Assembly: GCA_028679855.1 (NCBI GenBank)
Contig: JAJRAP010000075.1
Location: forward strand, 1-21,735
Direction of reading: 5' to 3'
Origin: Candidatus Methanoperedens sp.
Lineage (GTDB): Archaea > Halobacteriota > Methanosarcinia > Methanosarcinales > Methanoperedenaceae
Length of the DNA: 21,735 nt
In this document: piece by piece, positions 1-8,694 of the stretch
How the letters are laid out: every line of letters starts with the position of its first letter
How positions within the stretch are numbered: position 1 is the first letter of the stretch
The notes under the pieces: generated by a model
What the model saw: only the letters and a program-made list of their open reading frames with translations
Database searches by the model: none
What the model was told of the DNA's origin: nothing
Made by a program: the position numbers and the translations under genes

Positions 1-2
1 AT

Positions 3-1880
3 CATCTCAATATTGATTGGTTAATGGGTGCGGAAATATCAAGGATCGATGAAAAAACCATTCTTGTATTTATTCCTGAAAAATTCGTTAAGATCTATCT
101 TGAGGAAATCAAGGATCGGGCTTTGATCACGATCAGTGATGGTGGAGTTCACTATCTGCAGGTGTATGAAGAGGATTGCAACCTCAATGTATATTATATT
201 GAAGACCTGCCTGAAACAATAGAAATTGGATTTTTACCAAAGGGACTTGCAGTTGATTCAAACAAACAGATTTTTATTGGAGAAACTGCTGGTGATATTT
301 CAAATGACCAGACAATATATAAGATCATAGACCAAATACATATTTCTCCCATGTGGTCATACAGGGGAGCTTCAGAAAGATTGGTCACTGATTCAAAAAG
401 CAACCTTTATGTTATTGATAATACCGGAAAAAAACTGATATATTTAAAATACAATAAAATCAATCGTTCAGATAAGAACGGTCTTTTTTCAGGTCATTAT
501 ATATCAAAACCAATAAATAGCCAGGATAAGAAAACACGATGGCACAGGTTCCTTCTGGAAGGTAAGTTCGAAGAAGGCACACAGGTGGATTTTTCATACT
601 ATATTTCAGATAATATCAATAAGGTCAATATAGAACATCTTGAGGAGACCGAATGGCACCAAGGCATGCCAGGCTCTTCATCGATACAGGGAACACAACG
701 CAGGGATGCTCTCTTCCAGGAAGATATCCATGGACAATACCTCTGGTTCAAAATTTCGCTTACTGGAAATGAAACTCTTTCACCTGTTATAAGTTCGATC
801 CAGGTTTTCTTCCCAAGGTTTTCATATCTTGATCATCTGCCTGCGATCTATCAGGAAGATGCTGTGAGCAAGGAATTTCTTGAGCGTTTCCTTTCCATAT
901 TTGAAAGCATTTTCTACGAGATTGATTTCAAAGTGGAGCGCCTGAGCCGGTTCTTCGATGCGCTGGGAGCGCCTCCTGAGTTCATATCATGGCTGGGATC
1001 ATGGCTTGCAATATCAGATGAGGAGAATTTTTCTGATAAAACGAAGAGGTTGTATATCCAGAGAGCGATCCAATTGTATAAGAAAAGAGGAACAAGGGAA
1101 GGGCTTGAAGAGTCCATCGCTCTCTTCTTATATTCAAGAAAGCATCCGGAAAAAAACCTTGATGAAATTATCTCAAATTTCCATGAGGAAAAACCGGTAA
1201 TAGTTGAGAATTTCAGTGCTAAACGAATTCCACAACAAAAACAGTGTGAACCGTGCCGGGTGGATTTAAAAGGGTTATATTTCCTACCTCCTGATGCGAA
1301 AACAACAATAAAAAAGCGTTATGAATTCAACCTGCGGGAAATCCAGGGATCTGAAAGTGATGCTTTCAAACAATACTTGAAAAAAACGTTTTCAGTAAAC
1401 TGGATAGACTCTGCCCGGATCGAGATAACTGATGAAAATAATATTAATATAAAAATATATAATAATATTGGAAGTAAGGAAAAAATTATTTTTCTGAAAG
1501 AGGCCGAGATGAATGGCAGCCGGCTGATAATATATGAAGAAGAGATCGTTGCTTTATCCGATATTCTTTTTGGGAATGATCCTTTTGGTTTTTGTGTATT
1601 ACTCTCAGATCCCGATCTGAGTGAAAGTACCTATGATACGATAAAGAGGATTATCGAAGAGCAGAAACCTGCGCATACATGTTATGGTCTTAAAATGCTT
1701 GAACCGTGGTTTAGCCTTGATATGCATACATATCTGGAAGTAAATACCCGTCTTACTTATCCGTCTCTCGTTATGAGCAAGACATCGGTTTTAGGAAGGG
1801 ATACGGTTCTTTATGATACGGAGCATGCTGGACAGGTAAGAGTACATTCACGAACAGATATAGATACTAAATTAACTTGA
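3..1880 (+). CDS. eCIS/phage-tail-like baseplate protein, TIGR02242 type (5' partial)
   Basis: Structural protein of a contractile tail-like particle, probably at the baseplate. Counting from the ATG at 24, residues 60-150 have NHL/propeller-like strands (GLAVDSNKQIFIG, RLVTDSKSNLYVID). Residues 170-250 hold a beta domain of the 'W-R-F-L-L-E...GTQVDFSYYIS' kind. Residues 265-375 match the tail-protein core (YLDHLPAIYQED, ERFLSIFESIF, LGSWLAI, KKRGTREGLEESI). The C-terminal part carries the usual KPAHT motif near residue 548. The frame is open from base 3 (HLNIDWL before the Met) and no Shine-Dalgarno sequence precedes the ATG at 24, so the true start probably lies outside the window and that Met is internal. 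The next gene starts 40 nt downstream. The family match is from memory of motifs; the eCIS assignment rests on the DUF4157 neighbours. Confidence 0.82.
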   Translation, partial: HLNIDWLMGAEISRIDEKTILVFIPEKFVKIYLEEIKDRALITISDGGVHYLQVYEEDCNLNVYYIEDLPETIEIGFLPKGLAVDSNKQIFIGETAGDISNDQTIYKIIDQIHISPMWSYRGASERLVTDSKSNLYVIDNTGKKLIYLKYNKINRSDKNGLFSGHYISKPINSQDKKTRWHRFLLEGKFEEGTQVDFSYYISDNINKVNIEHLEETEWHQGMPGSSSIQGTQRRDALFQEDIHGQYLWFKISLTGNETLSPVISSIQVFFPRFSYLDHLPAIYQEDAVSKEFLERFLSIFESIFYEIDFKVERLSRFFDALGAPPEFISWLGSWLAISDEENFSDKTKRLYIQRAIQLYKKRGTREGLEESIALFLYSRKHPEKNLDEIISNFHEEKPVIVENFSAKRIPQQKQCEPCRVDLKGLYFLPPDAKTTIKKRYEFNLREIQGSESDAFKQYLKKTFSVNWIDSARIEITDENNINIKIYNNIGSKEKIIFLKEAEMNGSRLIIYEEEIVALSDILFGNDPFGFCVLLSDPDLSESTYDTIKRIIEEQKPAHTCYGLKMLEPWFSLDMHTYLEVNTRLTYPSLVMSKTSVLGRDTVLYDTEHAGQVRVHSRTDIDTKLT

Positions 1881-1904
1881 AAAAATAAAATTGGATAAAA
1901 TATT

Positions 1905-1912
1905 AAAGGAGG
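1905..1912 (+). promoter_or_regulatory. Shine-Dalgarno site fixing the fibre-gene start
   Basis: AAAGGAGG lies 8 nt before the ATG at 1921. It is downstream of the possible TTG at 1891 and only 2 nt from the in-frame ATG at 1915, so 1921 is the best start. Confidence 0.75.
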
Positions 1913-1920
1913 ATATGAAA

Positions 1921-4900
1921 ATGTCAGATAGTCAAGAGAACACAGAGAATTGTAAGCTTCGAGCATTCGAGAAGAATAATTATTTTTATGGAAAATTAAT
2001 GACGGTTAGAGATTTTGTGCTTGAGCAACAATATGTAAATGATAAAAGATGGCTGATAAATAATTTATTGTTCGGGAGCGGAACTGTTTGCGGGCTTAAT
2101 GTTAGCTCAACCGGTACGAATGTCTTTGTAGAATCCGGATTTGCGATAGACAGGTGCGGTCGGGAGATCATCTTGCCTGAGGATGTGAGTTTAACCCTGG
2201 CTGATAAGGACAAACCTTCACCAGGTAATAAAAAAGCGATTTACATCTCCTATAAAGAGTGCCCAAAAGAAAGGGTCAGGGCCCAGACGGCTTCAACCTG
2301 TGATGAAGTATGCGCCAACAACAGGATCGAAGAATCCTATGATATTGAAATAAGGGATATACAGGCAAATGGATCAGACCCTACAGGCGAAGAACTTTGC
2401 GGGATATGGAGCAATCATGCAACTAAAGTTTTTGATTACTTTTCCGGGAATGTCCAATTCAGATTTAAACGCAAAGTAAAAAAATATGTCAGTGCAGGAG
2501 ATTTATTTGAAATATCACTTGAAATGACAAACCTTAATAATTCCCAGAGTTTATCAATTTCGATAAAAGATACAGGGATAGGCCAGGAAACACTGCCATC
2601 GGGATTATTATTGGTCGAAGGCAGTAATACAGATACGATAAATATACCGCCCGGTGAAACTATCAAAAAGTGGTTTGTGGTAAAAGTTGATGCAAATCCT
2701 CCTGAAAAATTCACCTTGATTGCAAAAATCAATGATACATCCATAAATGATACAGCATCAATAATCGAAGTTAAATCCCCACGGGAGATATCTGAAAAAC
2801 TCATTGGTGAATTAATTGATTTCTGGACAAAGCCATGTCTTGAGGACGATATTGAACCTGGAGTTAAGATTGCAGAATTGAGTCTTGGAACTGATGGTCT
2901 GGGAAATCAAAAGATAATCGTTGATAATACCAGAAGAAAACTTGTCAATAACAATAAATATATGACAAAAATGCTGGAGTGTCTGCGTGCGCAGGCAAGC
3001 GCGCTTGAAGATCAGTCAGTGGGTATTAAGAATAAAATTGCCCCAAGCCATGTCCTGGTAAGCGCAAGCCCCACAGAAATCGATGCGGATGGCGAACAGG
3101 TTTCTTCGATCACTATTAATGTAAGAAATGATGCCGGAGTTGGGTTACCTGATATCTATGTTAATCTTATCAGCACACTTGGGAATATTATTCATCTTGT
3201 AAGGACTGGCCCTGATGGATCGGCTACAGCAATACTCACCAGCGGAACAATACCGGGAAATGCCTCTGTAATGGCCACAACAGGTACAGGCTCAGCGGTA
3301 ACACAGGTTGCATTTAGATCCACGACTGGAAACATAGAGGGCTTTATAATAGATAAGACAGATGACACCAAGATAATCACAGGAGCAATTGTTTCAGTTG
3401 GTACAATTACAACAGTGACTGATAGTGAAGGTCATTATTCTCTTAAAAATGTTCCTCATGGAAACCAGGTAGTATGGGCATTTGCTTCAGGATATGAAAA
3501 GGAATCGAGTTTAGTAGATGTAGAAGCAAACCAGGTGAATAGGATAGATATTCCCCTGACTCCAATATCCACGACTGGAACTATAACAGGCAGGGTTACA
3601 GATAAAGATGGGAATCTGATCGGAAATATTGTTAAAGTGACCGCTGGAGGAATTACAGCCACTGCAGATGAAACAGGGAATTACACTCTCTCAAATGTTC
3701 CTGCAGGTACACATACTGTGACTGCCTCTGCCGATGGGTACCAGACCCAGAACCGGGCATCTGTTGTAGTTACAGCAGACGACACTACTTCAGGTATCGA
3801 CTTCAAGCTGGAAAAAGCAACAGGAACAATTAAGGGAAGGGTAACAGAATTTTCAGGTCTATCTTCTCGTGATTTAACAACGGTAAATTTGCAGGATACT
3901 CTAACACCTGTAAAGGTATTACCTGTCAGTCCTTTAATCTTACCTCTCCCGAAAGGGATAGAAGGAGCGACAGTATCTGTATTAGGAACGTCAAAATCTG
4001 TACTAACTGATGCTTCAGGAAATTATGAGATCAAGAATGTTCCTCTTGGCACGCAAACTGTAATCGCAAGCGCTTTGAATTATAATGCAAGCACCTCTTC
4101 AGTGCTTGTGGAAGCTAACAAGACAATATCTCTTAACTTCGAGCTAAAGCCGCTTGTAACTACAGGTACTGTTACTGGAAGGGTAACAACCCTAAAAAGG
4201 CAAATTACGCAAACCATAGGTACAGGAGCTATAACTGCTACACGTACTGTTGATCCTGGATTAATAAAAGCAATAGACACCACGATCGTAAAACCGATAG
4301 ACTCCATAATCATTTGTGTATCGGGGTCTCCATCCAGTTCACTTGTGGAAGAAGTCGGGATAGAAGGGGCAATAGTTACGGTTGCAGGTAAATCAGCAGT
4401 AACAGATGCTACCGGGAATTATGTTATCAAGAATGTTCAATCCGGTTCCCAGGATGTGTCTGCAAGCGCGGCGGGATATGTCGCAAAAAGAACAACTGTA
4501 ATGGTGGAAGCTGGCGGTACGGTAACTGCGAACTTCCAGCTTGAGATCGCTGTTTCCAGAGGGACGATTTCAGGAAGGGTAACAAATTTTGCAGCAACAG
4601 CAATTGGCATAAAGGGCGCTATAGTGTCAGTCGCAGGAACGTCTCTATCTGCTATAACTGATGATTCAGGTAATTATACTATTTCTAATGTTCCCACTGG
4701 CACATATACGGTAAATGCAAGCGCATCAGGATATAATACTGGCACGCAGGGAGCAACCGTCAATGAAAATCTGACTACTACTGTGAATTTCCAGCTTGTG
4801 CTTTTACCTGCAACCGGAGAAATTACAGGAAGAGTTACAAACACGAGCGGGACACCGATAATTTCCGCTACAGTGAACCTTGTTGAAGTTGGAGATTCAG

Positions 4901-5406
4901 TTATTACCGATGCAAGTGGAACTTATAGATTCCCCAGTGTCGGGCCGGGATCTCACACTGTTGGTGTAAACGCATCAGGATATAATAATTCCTCACGGAC
5001 AGTAAATGTGATAGCAGGTCAGGTCACGGTTGCAGACTTCGTGCTGAACAAGAGGATTCTCTGTGTGGTTGGAGGGCCAGGTACTCCAGGGCCAGATACT
5101 ACATGTCTTGCAGCAATACCGGGTAGAATCGATGTCCTTTGCACTGGAGCAACACCGAGTATTGTGGCATCATGTATATCAGGAGGACCAACTGCAGAAC
5201 CACCCATTATAGATAGGCCAGATATAGAAACGCCTGTCGTGGATAGACCGGTTGTAGTAACGCCGGTCCTCGGAACACCGACCCTGGTAAGACCCATCTC
5301 AAAGAAGGCGGGTGCTGTAACAGCATGTCCTGGAGGAAGACCTACGATAGCGCCCATGAAAGAGACACTAACAAAGGTTAAAGCAAAGAAGGGAAAGAAA
5401 AAGTGA
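1921..5406 (+). CDS. Large fibre/baseplate-associated protein with Ig-like and six CarboxypepD_reg-like repeats
   Basis: 1161 residues, no signal peptide and no membrane segment. Residues 10-150 form an N-terminal domain with FEKNNYFYGKLMTVRDF, FGSGTVCGL and several Cys (YKECPKER, CDEVCANNR); I associate this domain with tail-like particle loci and take it as the anchoring part. A beta-sandwich region follows (about 175-290), then an invasin-like Ig domain (about 375-465). Six repeats of the form GTIxGRVT...TDxxGNYxxxNVPxGxxTVxASAxGY fill about 468-1043. The tail (1043-1161) is Pro/Thr-rich with five Cys and ends in a Lys-rich stretch. The extended shape fits a fibre or surface adhesin that could recognise target cells; this is inference. 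The stop overlaps the start of the radical SAM gene (GTGA), implying coupled translation. It might instead be a baseplate hub extension. Confidence 0.72.
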   Translation: MSDSQENTENCKLRAFEKNNYFYGKLMTVRDFVLEQQYVNDKRWLINNLLFGSGTVCGLNVSSTGTNVFVESGFAIDRCGREIILPEDVSLTLADKDKPSPGNKKAIYISYKECPKERVRAQTASTCDEVCANNRIEESYDIEIRDIQANGSDPTGEELCGIWSNHATKVFDYFSGNVQFRFKRKVKKYVSAGDLFEISLEMTNLNNSQSLSISIKDTGIGQETLPSGLLLVEGSNTDTINIPPGETIKKWFVVKVDANPPEKFTLIAKINDTSINDTASIIEVKSPREISEKLIGELIDFWTKPCLEDDIEPGVKIAELSLGTDGLGNQKIIVDNTRRKLVNNNKYMTKMLECLRAQASALEDQSVGIKNKIAPSHVLVSASPTEIDADGEQVSSITINVRNDAGVGLPDIYVNLISTLGNIIHLVRTGPDGSATAILTSGTIPGNASVMATTGTGSAVTQVAFRSTTGNIEGFIIDKTDDTKIITGAIVSVGTITTVTDSEGHYSLKNVPHGNQVVWAFASGYEKESSLVDVEANQVNRIDIPLTPISTTGTITGRVTDKDGNLIGNIVKVTAGGITATADETGNYTLSNVPAGTHTVTASADGYQTQNRASVVVTADDTTSGIDFKLEKATGTIKGRVTEFSGLSSRDLTTVNLQDTLTPVKVLPVSPLILPLPKGIEGATVSVLGTSKSVLTDASGNYEIKNVPLGTQTVIASALNYNASTSSVLVEANKTISLNFELKPLVTTGTVTGRVTTLKRQITQTIGTGAITATRTVDPGLIKAIDTTIVKPIDSIIICVSGSPSSSLVEEVGIEGAIVTVAGKSAVTDATGNYVIKNVQSGSQDVSASAAGYVAKRTTVMVEAGGTVTANFQLEIAVSRGTISGRVTNFAATAIGIKGAIVSVAGTSLSAITDDSGNYTISNVPTGTYTVNASASGYNTGTQGATVNENLTTTVNFQLVLLPATGEITGRVTNTSGTPIISATVNLVEVGDSVITDASGTYRFPSVGPGSHTVGVNASGYNNSSRTVNVIAGQVTVADFVLNKRILCVVGGPGTPGPDTTCLAAIPGRIDVLCTGATPSIVASCISGGPTAEPPIIDRPDIETPVVDRPVVVTPVLGTPTLVRPISKKAGAVTACPGGRPTIAPMKETLTKVKAKKGKKK
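3324..5051 (+). repeat. Six tandem CarboxypepD_reg-like coding repeats
   Basis: Approximate units: 3324-3570, 3571-3819, 3820-4158, 4159-4554, 4555-4806 and 4807-5051. Each starts with a G-x-I-x-G-R-V-T type strand (the first is GNIEGFI) and contains a TD-x-x-G-x-Y segment followed by an SGY/NY-like turn. Units 3 and 4 carry roughly 40 and 60 extra residues between the first strand and the GAxVxV strand. DNA identity persists in places: 4722-4738 and 4971-4987 share the same 17 bases. Confidence 0.85.
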
Positions 5407-6698
5407 AACCCTTCTTTTTCCTGAAAGTAAGAAAAGGAAATAACTACCAGATATTCAATCCAGTAGATAATCGGGATTACGAACTGAATTATATCGGATA
5501 CAGGATACTGGAACACTGTGATGGCGGACATGAGCTTCAGGAGATAGCAGACCACATAGCAAAGGATTTTGGACTTGCCAATCCCGAATCATTGGACTAT
5601 GTTAATGTTTTTCTTGATGATTTAAGCAGGCTTGGGATGATAGCATGGAGGCAGGAAAAATTCGAATATTACAGAAACTGGGCTGCCCCATCCACAGTAT
5701 TCTGGGATATTACCTGTGAATGCAACCTGCGGTGCGCTCACTGCTACAATTTCAATGGTACCCGGCAGGAGAGTGAGCTTTCTGCCGGGGAAGTCAAACG
5801 CACACTCCAAGAGATGTCGGCATTTGGAGTGAAAAGTATCTCTTTTAGCGGTGGTGAACCTTTCATGCGAAAAGATATGCTGGAGATAGTCCATCATGCC
5901 GCAGGTCTTCGATTCGATTCTGTGGGTGTTTCGACCAATGGCATTCTCCTGGACAGGGATACAGTGGAGCAACTTGGAGCAGCGAAACTGAATATCCAGA
6001 TAAGCATAGATGGCGATGATGCAAAAACCCATGACATGGCGCGTGGAGCAAAAGGTGCATTTGACGGGGCGATCCGAAGCATCAGGCTGCTTCTGGAAGA
6101 AGGCGTTAATACTTCTGTGTGCACAACGGCTACGACATTGAACGTAGATCGCATCCCGAACATAATCCAGCTTATGGATGACCTTGGCGTAAAGAACTAT
6201 CGCGTACAGGGGGTAGTGCCAATGGGACGCGGGAAAATGAACGCCGGAGATATTCGACTATCACCGGGCAGGATGAAAGAGCTTGTGGAATACCTTGAGA
6301 ACAGGAAAATACAGGTTTCAAGCTACAATATGACGCTCAAACCACCCCCAACAGACCCTGTAAATTTCTGTGATTCTGGTGTTTGCAGCGCGGCCAGTTC
6401 CGTATGCTCAATAACACCAGAGGGTAATGTCGTACCATGTACTTATTTCTGGGGCTTGAACGGCGAGAACCTGCGTGACCACACATTCCAGTGGATATGG
6501 GAGAACTCAGCCATTTTGAATTATTTCAGGAGCGTTCGCCTGAATGATATCAAAGGATTATGCCGCGACTGCAAATGGCTACTTGCCTGCCACGGGGGGT
6601 GCAAGGCTGAGAACTATTCTAATGGGGATATGTTCGAATCAAGCCGAAGCTGCTGGGTCGCGGAGGAAATAAGACAGAGTATAGGAGGTAGAAGATGA
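5403..6698 (+). CDS. PqqD-like (RRE) - radical SAM - SPASM peptide/protein maturase
   Basis: 431 residues from a GTG that overlaps the previous stop. Residues 1-85 resemble a PqqD-type RiPP recognition element (FNPVDNRDYELNYIGYRILEHC...QEIADHIAKDFG...FLDDLSRLGMI), which binds peptide leaders. The radical SAM core has the CxxxCxxC motif at C107, C111 and C114, then a GGEP motif (SFSGGEPFMRKD). A SPASM-type C-terminus supplies C323, C328, C335, C346, C387, C390, C396, C400 and C417 for auxiliary Fe-S clusters. Known relatives (PqqE, AnSME and sactipeptide maturases) make radical crosslinks or oxidations in peptides. There are no pqq genes nearby and no obvious short precursor, so the substrate is probably encoded by a neighbouring large gene. 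The stop overlaps the next start (ATGA). Confidence 0.88.
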   Translation: MKPFFFLKVRKGNNYQIFNPVDNRDYELNYIGYRILEHCDGGHELQEIADHIAKDFGLANPESLDYVNVFLDDLSRLGMIAWRQEKFEYYRNWAAPSTVFWDITCECNLRCAHCYNFNGTRQESELSAGEVKRTLQEMSAFGVKSISFSGGEPFMRKDMLEIVHHAAGLRFDSVGVSTNGILLDRDTVEQLGAAKLNIQISIDGDDAKTHDMARGAKGAFDGAIRSIRLLLEEGVNTSVCTTATTLNVDRIPNIIQLMDDLGVKNYRVQGVVPMGRGKMNAGDIRLSPGRMKELVEYLENRKIQVSSYNMTLKPPPTDPVNFCDSGVCSAASSVCSITPEGNVVPCTYFWGLNGENLRDHTFQWIWENSAILNYFRSVRLNDIKGLCRDCKWLLACHGGCKAENYSNGDMFESSRSCWVAEEIRQSIGGRR

Positions 6699-8281
6699 GC
6701 AAAAGAGATAGAATAGTGGAAAAAAAATCTGAAGTGAAGATTCAAAATTCAGTTTCTCGAATTGTGAAGACGAATAAATCTCACTCTATGAATTCTGCTG
6801 TTGACCGCATTTTATTCCTTCAAAGGACTGTCGGCAATCAGGCGGTACAGAGGCTGATCAAGTCAACGGGATTGCTGGCTAAACTTAGAATTGGTGAACC
6901 CGGCGATATTTACGAGAAGGAAGCGGATAGTGTTGCAAAGCAGGTGATGACGGATGCACAAAAGCATGGAGAAGTGGTTTCCGGCAGGACCCAGGGTCTG
7001 GAAACATATATCGACTACCTGAATGGAGGAGGCATGCCCATGCCTGATTCTCTCCGTAACTTCTTCGAGCCGCGCTTTGGCCATGACTTCAGTAAGGTGA
7101 AAGTACATACCGATGCTAAAGCGGCGGAGTCAGCGCGATCTGTTAATGCACGGGCTTACACGATCGGCCAGCATATGGTGCTTGGGGAAGGGCAGTACGC
7201 ACCGGAGACTGAGACCGGGAAAAATCTGCTGGCGCATGAGTTGACGCATGTTGTACAGCAGGGAAGCGCACAACCTAACAAGGTCAAACATGTTAATGCA
7301 ATGCCTGTAATTCAGCGCAGGCTGGTGACCTTTGGTACACTTCCTGACGTGAACTCTTTGTTAGGTTTGATCGGACCTCGTGCCGGTCTCGCCCTTAACC
7401 TGGATGTAGCTACTAACCAGGTTCGGATTGGTGCAGTGCTTCCGGCAGCCCCGCCATCGCCCACCCTCCGGGCACGACTTACAACAATTATAAACCACGC
7501 CACTCAGCATGCTGAAGTGATCGTTGGACGTGGGCAACCGCAAGTTATGGTCGGGGCTTTCCCTCAGCCAGAGGATCTGAGAGTAACTCGAGTGCAACAG
7601 ATAGATATCGACGACCTCCTCGCCATCGAAGCTGGCGCACCTGGCAGTGGTGTGGCATTGGCCGCTCATGAGATTGAGGAGAATTTCCGCGCGCATGGTT
7701 TGAGAGCAGTTGCAGGTGTAGGGAGGTTCCGCCAAACGCATGAACGAGCAACAGAGCTAGAGAGTAGAGTTGCAGCAGAACTGGTAGGTCCAGGGCGGCG
7801 TGTAGCGGAAGTTATCCAAGCCACATCTCCTACAACCCAAACGATCGTTTTTGACTATGAGAATTATTACCTTGTCTTTACAACGAGACTTGATGTAGCT
7901 ACCCAGAACCAGACGGTTACCAGTTCTCGCCGGGCGCCCCCTGTTGTTGTTTCCACAAGAATTATTGACAATTTCGCAAGCGGTTCCAGTGCTATGCCTG
8001 CTGGAGGAGCGGCTGCCATCGCTGCTGCAACAGCAGATGTTGCTGCCAACCCAACCTCAACAGTCCTGATAGAAGGTTTCGCGGATGCTGGCGGCAGTGC
8101 TGCTGTAAATCAGCAGGTTTCAAGGCGCAGGGCAGAGCGGGTGCGTGATGCGCTAGGACTGAGGGGGAGGGTACATATCGAAGGACGCGGTGCAACCAAC
8201 TTTGTTGCAGCCAATGATACCCCGGCGAACCGTGCCCTCAACCGCCGCGTTGTGATCACGGTGAGGAGGCCAGGGCCATGA
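6695..8281 (+). CDS. DUF4157 eCIS-associated effector with OmpA-like C-terminus
   Basis: 528 residues; aggagg near 6684 supports the ATG at 6695. Residues 40-90 are the shared leader (RILFLQRTVGNQAVQRLI ... AKLRIGEPGDIYEKEAD). DUF4157 follows at about 110-195, with the FFEPRFGHDFSKVKVHTD core and a zinc-binding HELTH at H181/H185. Residues 215-410 are an unrecognised domain containing AAHEIEENFRAHG (H325) and a later HERATELES, suggestive of but not matching HExxH. Residues 420-525 resemble an OmpA C-terminal peptidoglycan-binding domain (TVLIEGFADAGGS, SRRRAERVRDAL, NRALNRRVVI). DUF4157 is known as an N-terminal domain of eCIS-associated toxins. No signal peptide, which fits loading into a particle. 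A small ORF follows after 13 nt. The toxic activity of the middle domain is unknown. Confidence 0.8.
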   Translation: MSKRDRIVEKKSEVKIQNSVSRIVKTNKSHSMNSAVDRILFLQRTVGNQAVQRLIKSTGLLAKLRIGEPGDIYEKEADSVAKQVMTDAQKHGEVVSGRTQGLETYIDYLNGGGMPMPDSLRNFFEPRFGHDFSKVKVHTDAKAAESARSVNARAYTIGQHMVLGEGQYAPETETGKNLLAHELTHVVQQGSAQPNKVKHVNAMPVIQRRLVTFGTLPDVNSLLGLIGPRAGLALNLDVATNQVRIGAVLPAAPPSPTLRARLTTIINHATQHAEVIVGRGQPQVMVGAFPQPEDLRVTRVQQIDIDDLLAIEAGAPGSGVALAAHEIEENFRAHGLRAVAGVGRFRQTHERATELESRVAAELVGPGRRVAEVIQATSPTTQTIVFDYENYYLVFTTRLDVATQNQTVTSSRRAPPVVVSTRIIDNFASGSSAMPAGGAAAIAAATADVAANPTSTVLIEGFADAGGSAAVNQQVSRRRAERVRDALGLRGRVHIEGRGATNFVAANDTPANRALNRRVVITVRRPGP

Positions 8282-8294
8282 TTGCTGAGGCTGC

Positions 8295-8669
8295 ATGACA
8301 GACAGCAAAAATAAATTTGAGCGCAAAGCAGCTATTTCCCATGGTCAGCTTACGGTCGAGGCTGAACTGCTGGATATTGGATTCCCGGTTCCCAGACCAG
8401 GTGTCATGTACGTAATTTCGCTGATGCGCTACAAGGTCTTAAGGGTGATACGTGGCAGGTATCCGCACCAATTCATCCTGGTCGGTCATCATGTTCCAGA
8501 TTTGAATTCGCCGCAGTTTCAGATAGGAGTTCTCCATCGTTTGGATCTGACAGGTCGATTTCCGAAGCATGCCAGCATATTGAATAAATTTGATGATGAA
8601 GCACGCGATCTGGGCATCTTCTTCTGTCTTTCATTTGATACCATTACTGCTTCGTATGATAATCAATAA
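8295..8669 (+). CDS. Small hypothetical protein, possible partner/immunity of the preceding effector
   Basis: 124 residues, 13 nt after the effector stop, with a weak GAGG 4 nt before the ATG. No signal peptide, membrane segment or catalytic motif is seen. The segment YKVLRVIRGRYPHQFILVGH has the look of a small OB/NTR-type beta-barrel strand pair; that fold includes metalloprotease inhibitors such as TIMP, but this is only a visual resemblance. Its position directly after a metallopeptidase-containing effector mirrors the small ORF at 12991. It could be an inhibitor/immunity protein, a loading chaperone, or unrelated. Confidence 0.6.
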   Translation: MTDSKNKFERKAAISHGQLTVEAELLDIGFPVPRPGVMYVISLMRYKVLRVIRGRYPHQFILVGHHVPDLNSPQFQIGVLHRLDLTGRFPKHASILNKFDDEARDLGIFFCLSFDTITASYDNQ

Positions 8670-8694
8670 TATATAAGAAAATAGGAGATATGCT

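Noticed and set aside
1891..1920. TTG start for the fibre gene
   Set aside because: The Shine-Dalgarno sequence lies downstream of it and points to ATG 1921.
3324..5051. CRISPR-like periodicity
   Set aside because: The repeats are long, imperfect and in frame, and encode protein domains; there are no short identical repeats with spacers.
5019..5555. 178-codon minus-strand open frame across the fibre tail and radical SAM start
   Set aside because: A low-complexity mirror of the Pro/Thr-rich tail; it overlaps two well-supported genes.
5403..6698. Naming the radical SAM gene pqqE
   Set aside because: It has PqqD and SPASM features, but no pqqA, pqqB or pqqC is present and the neighbours are particle and effector genes, so PQQ synthesis is not supported.
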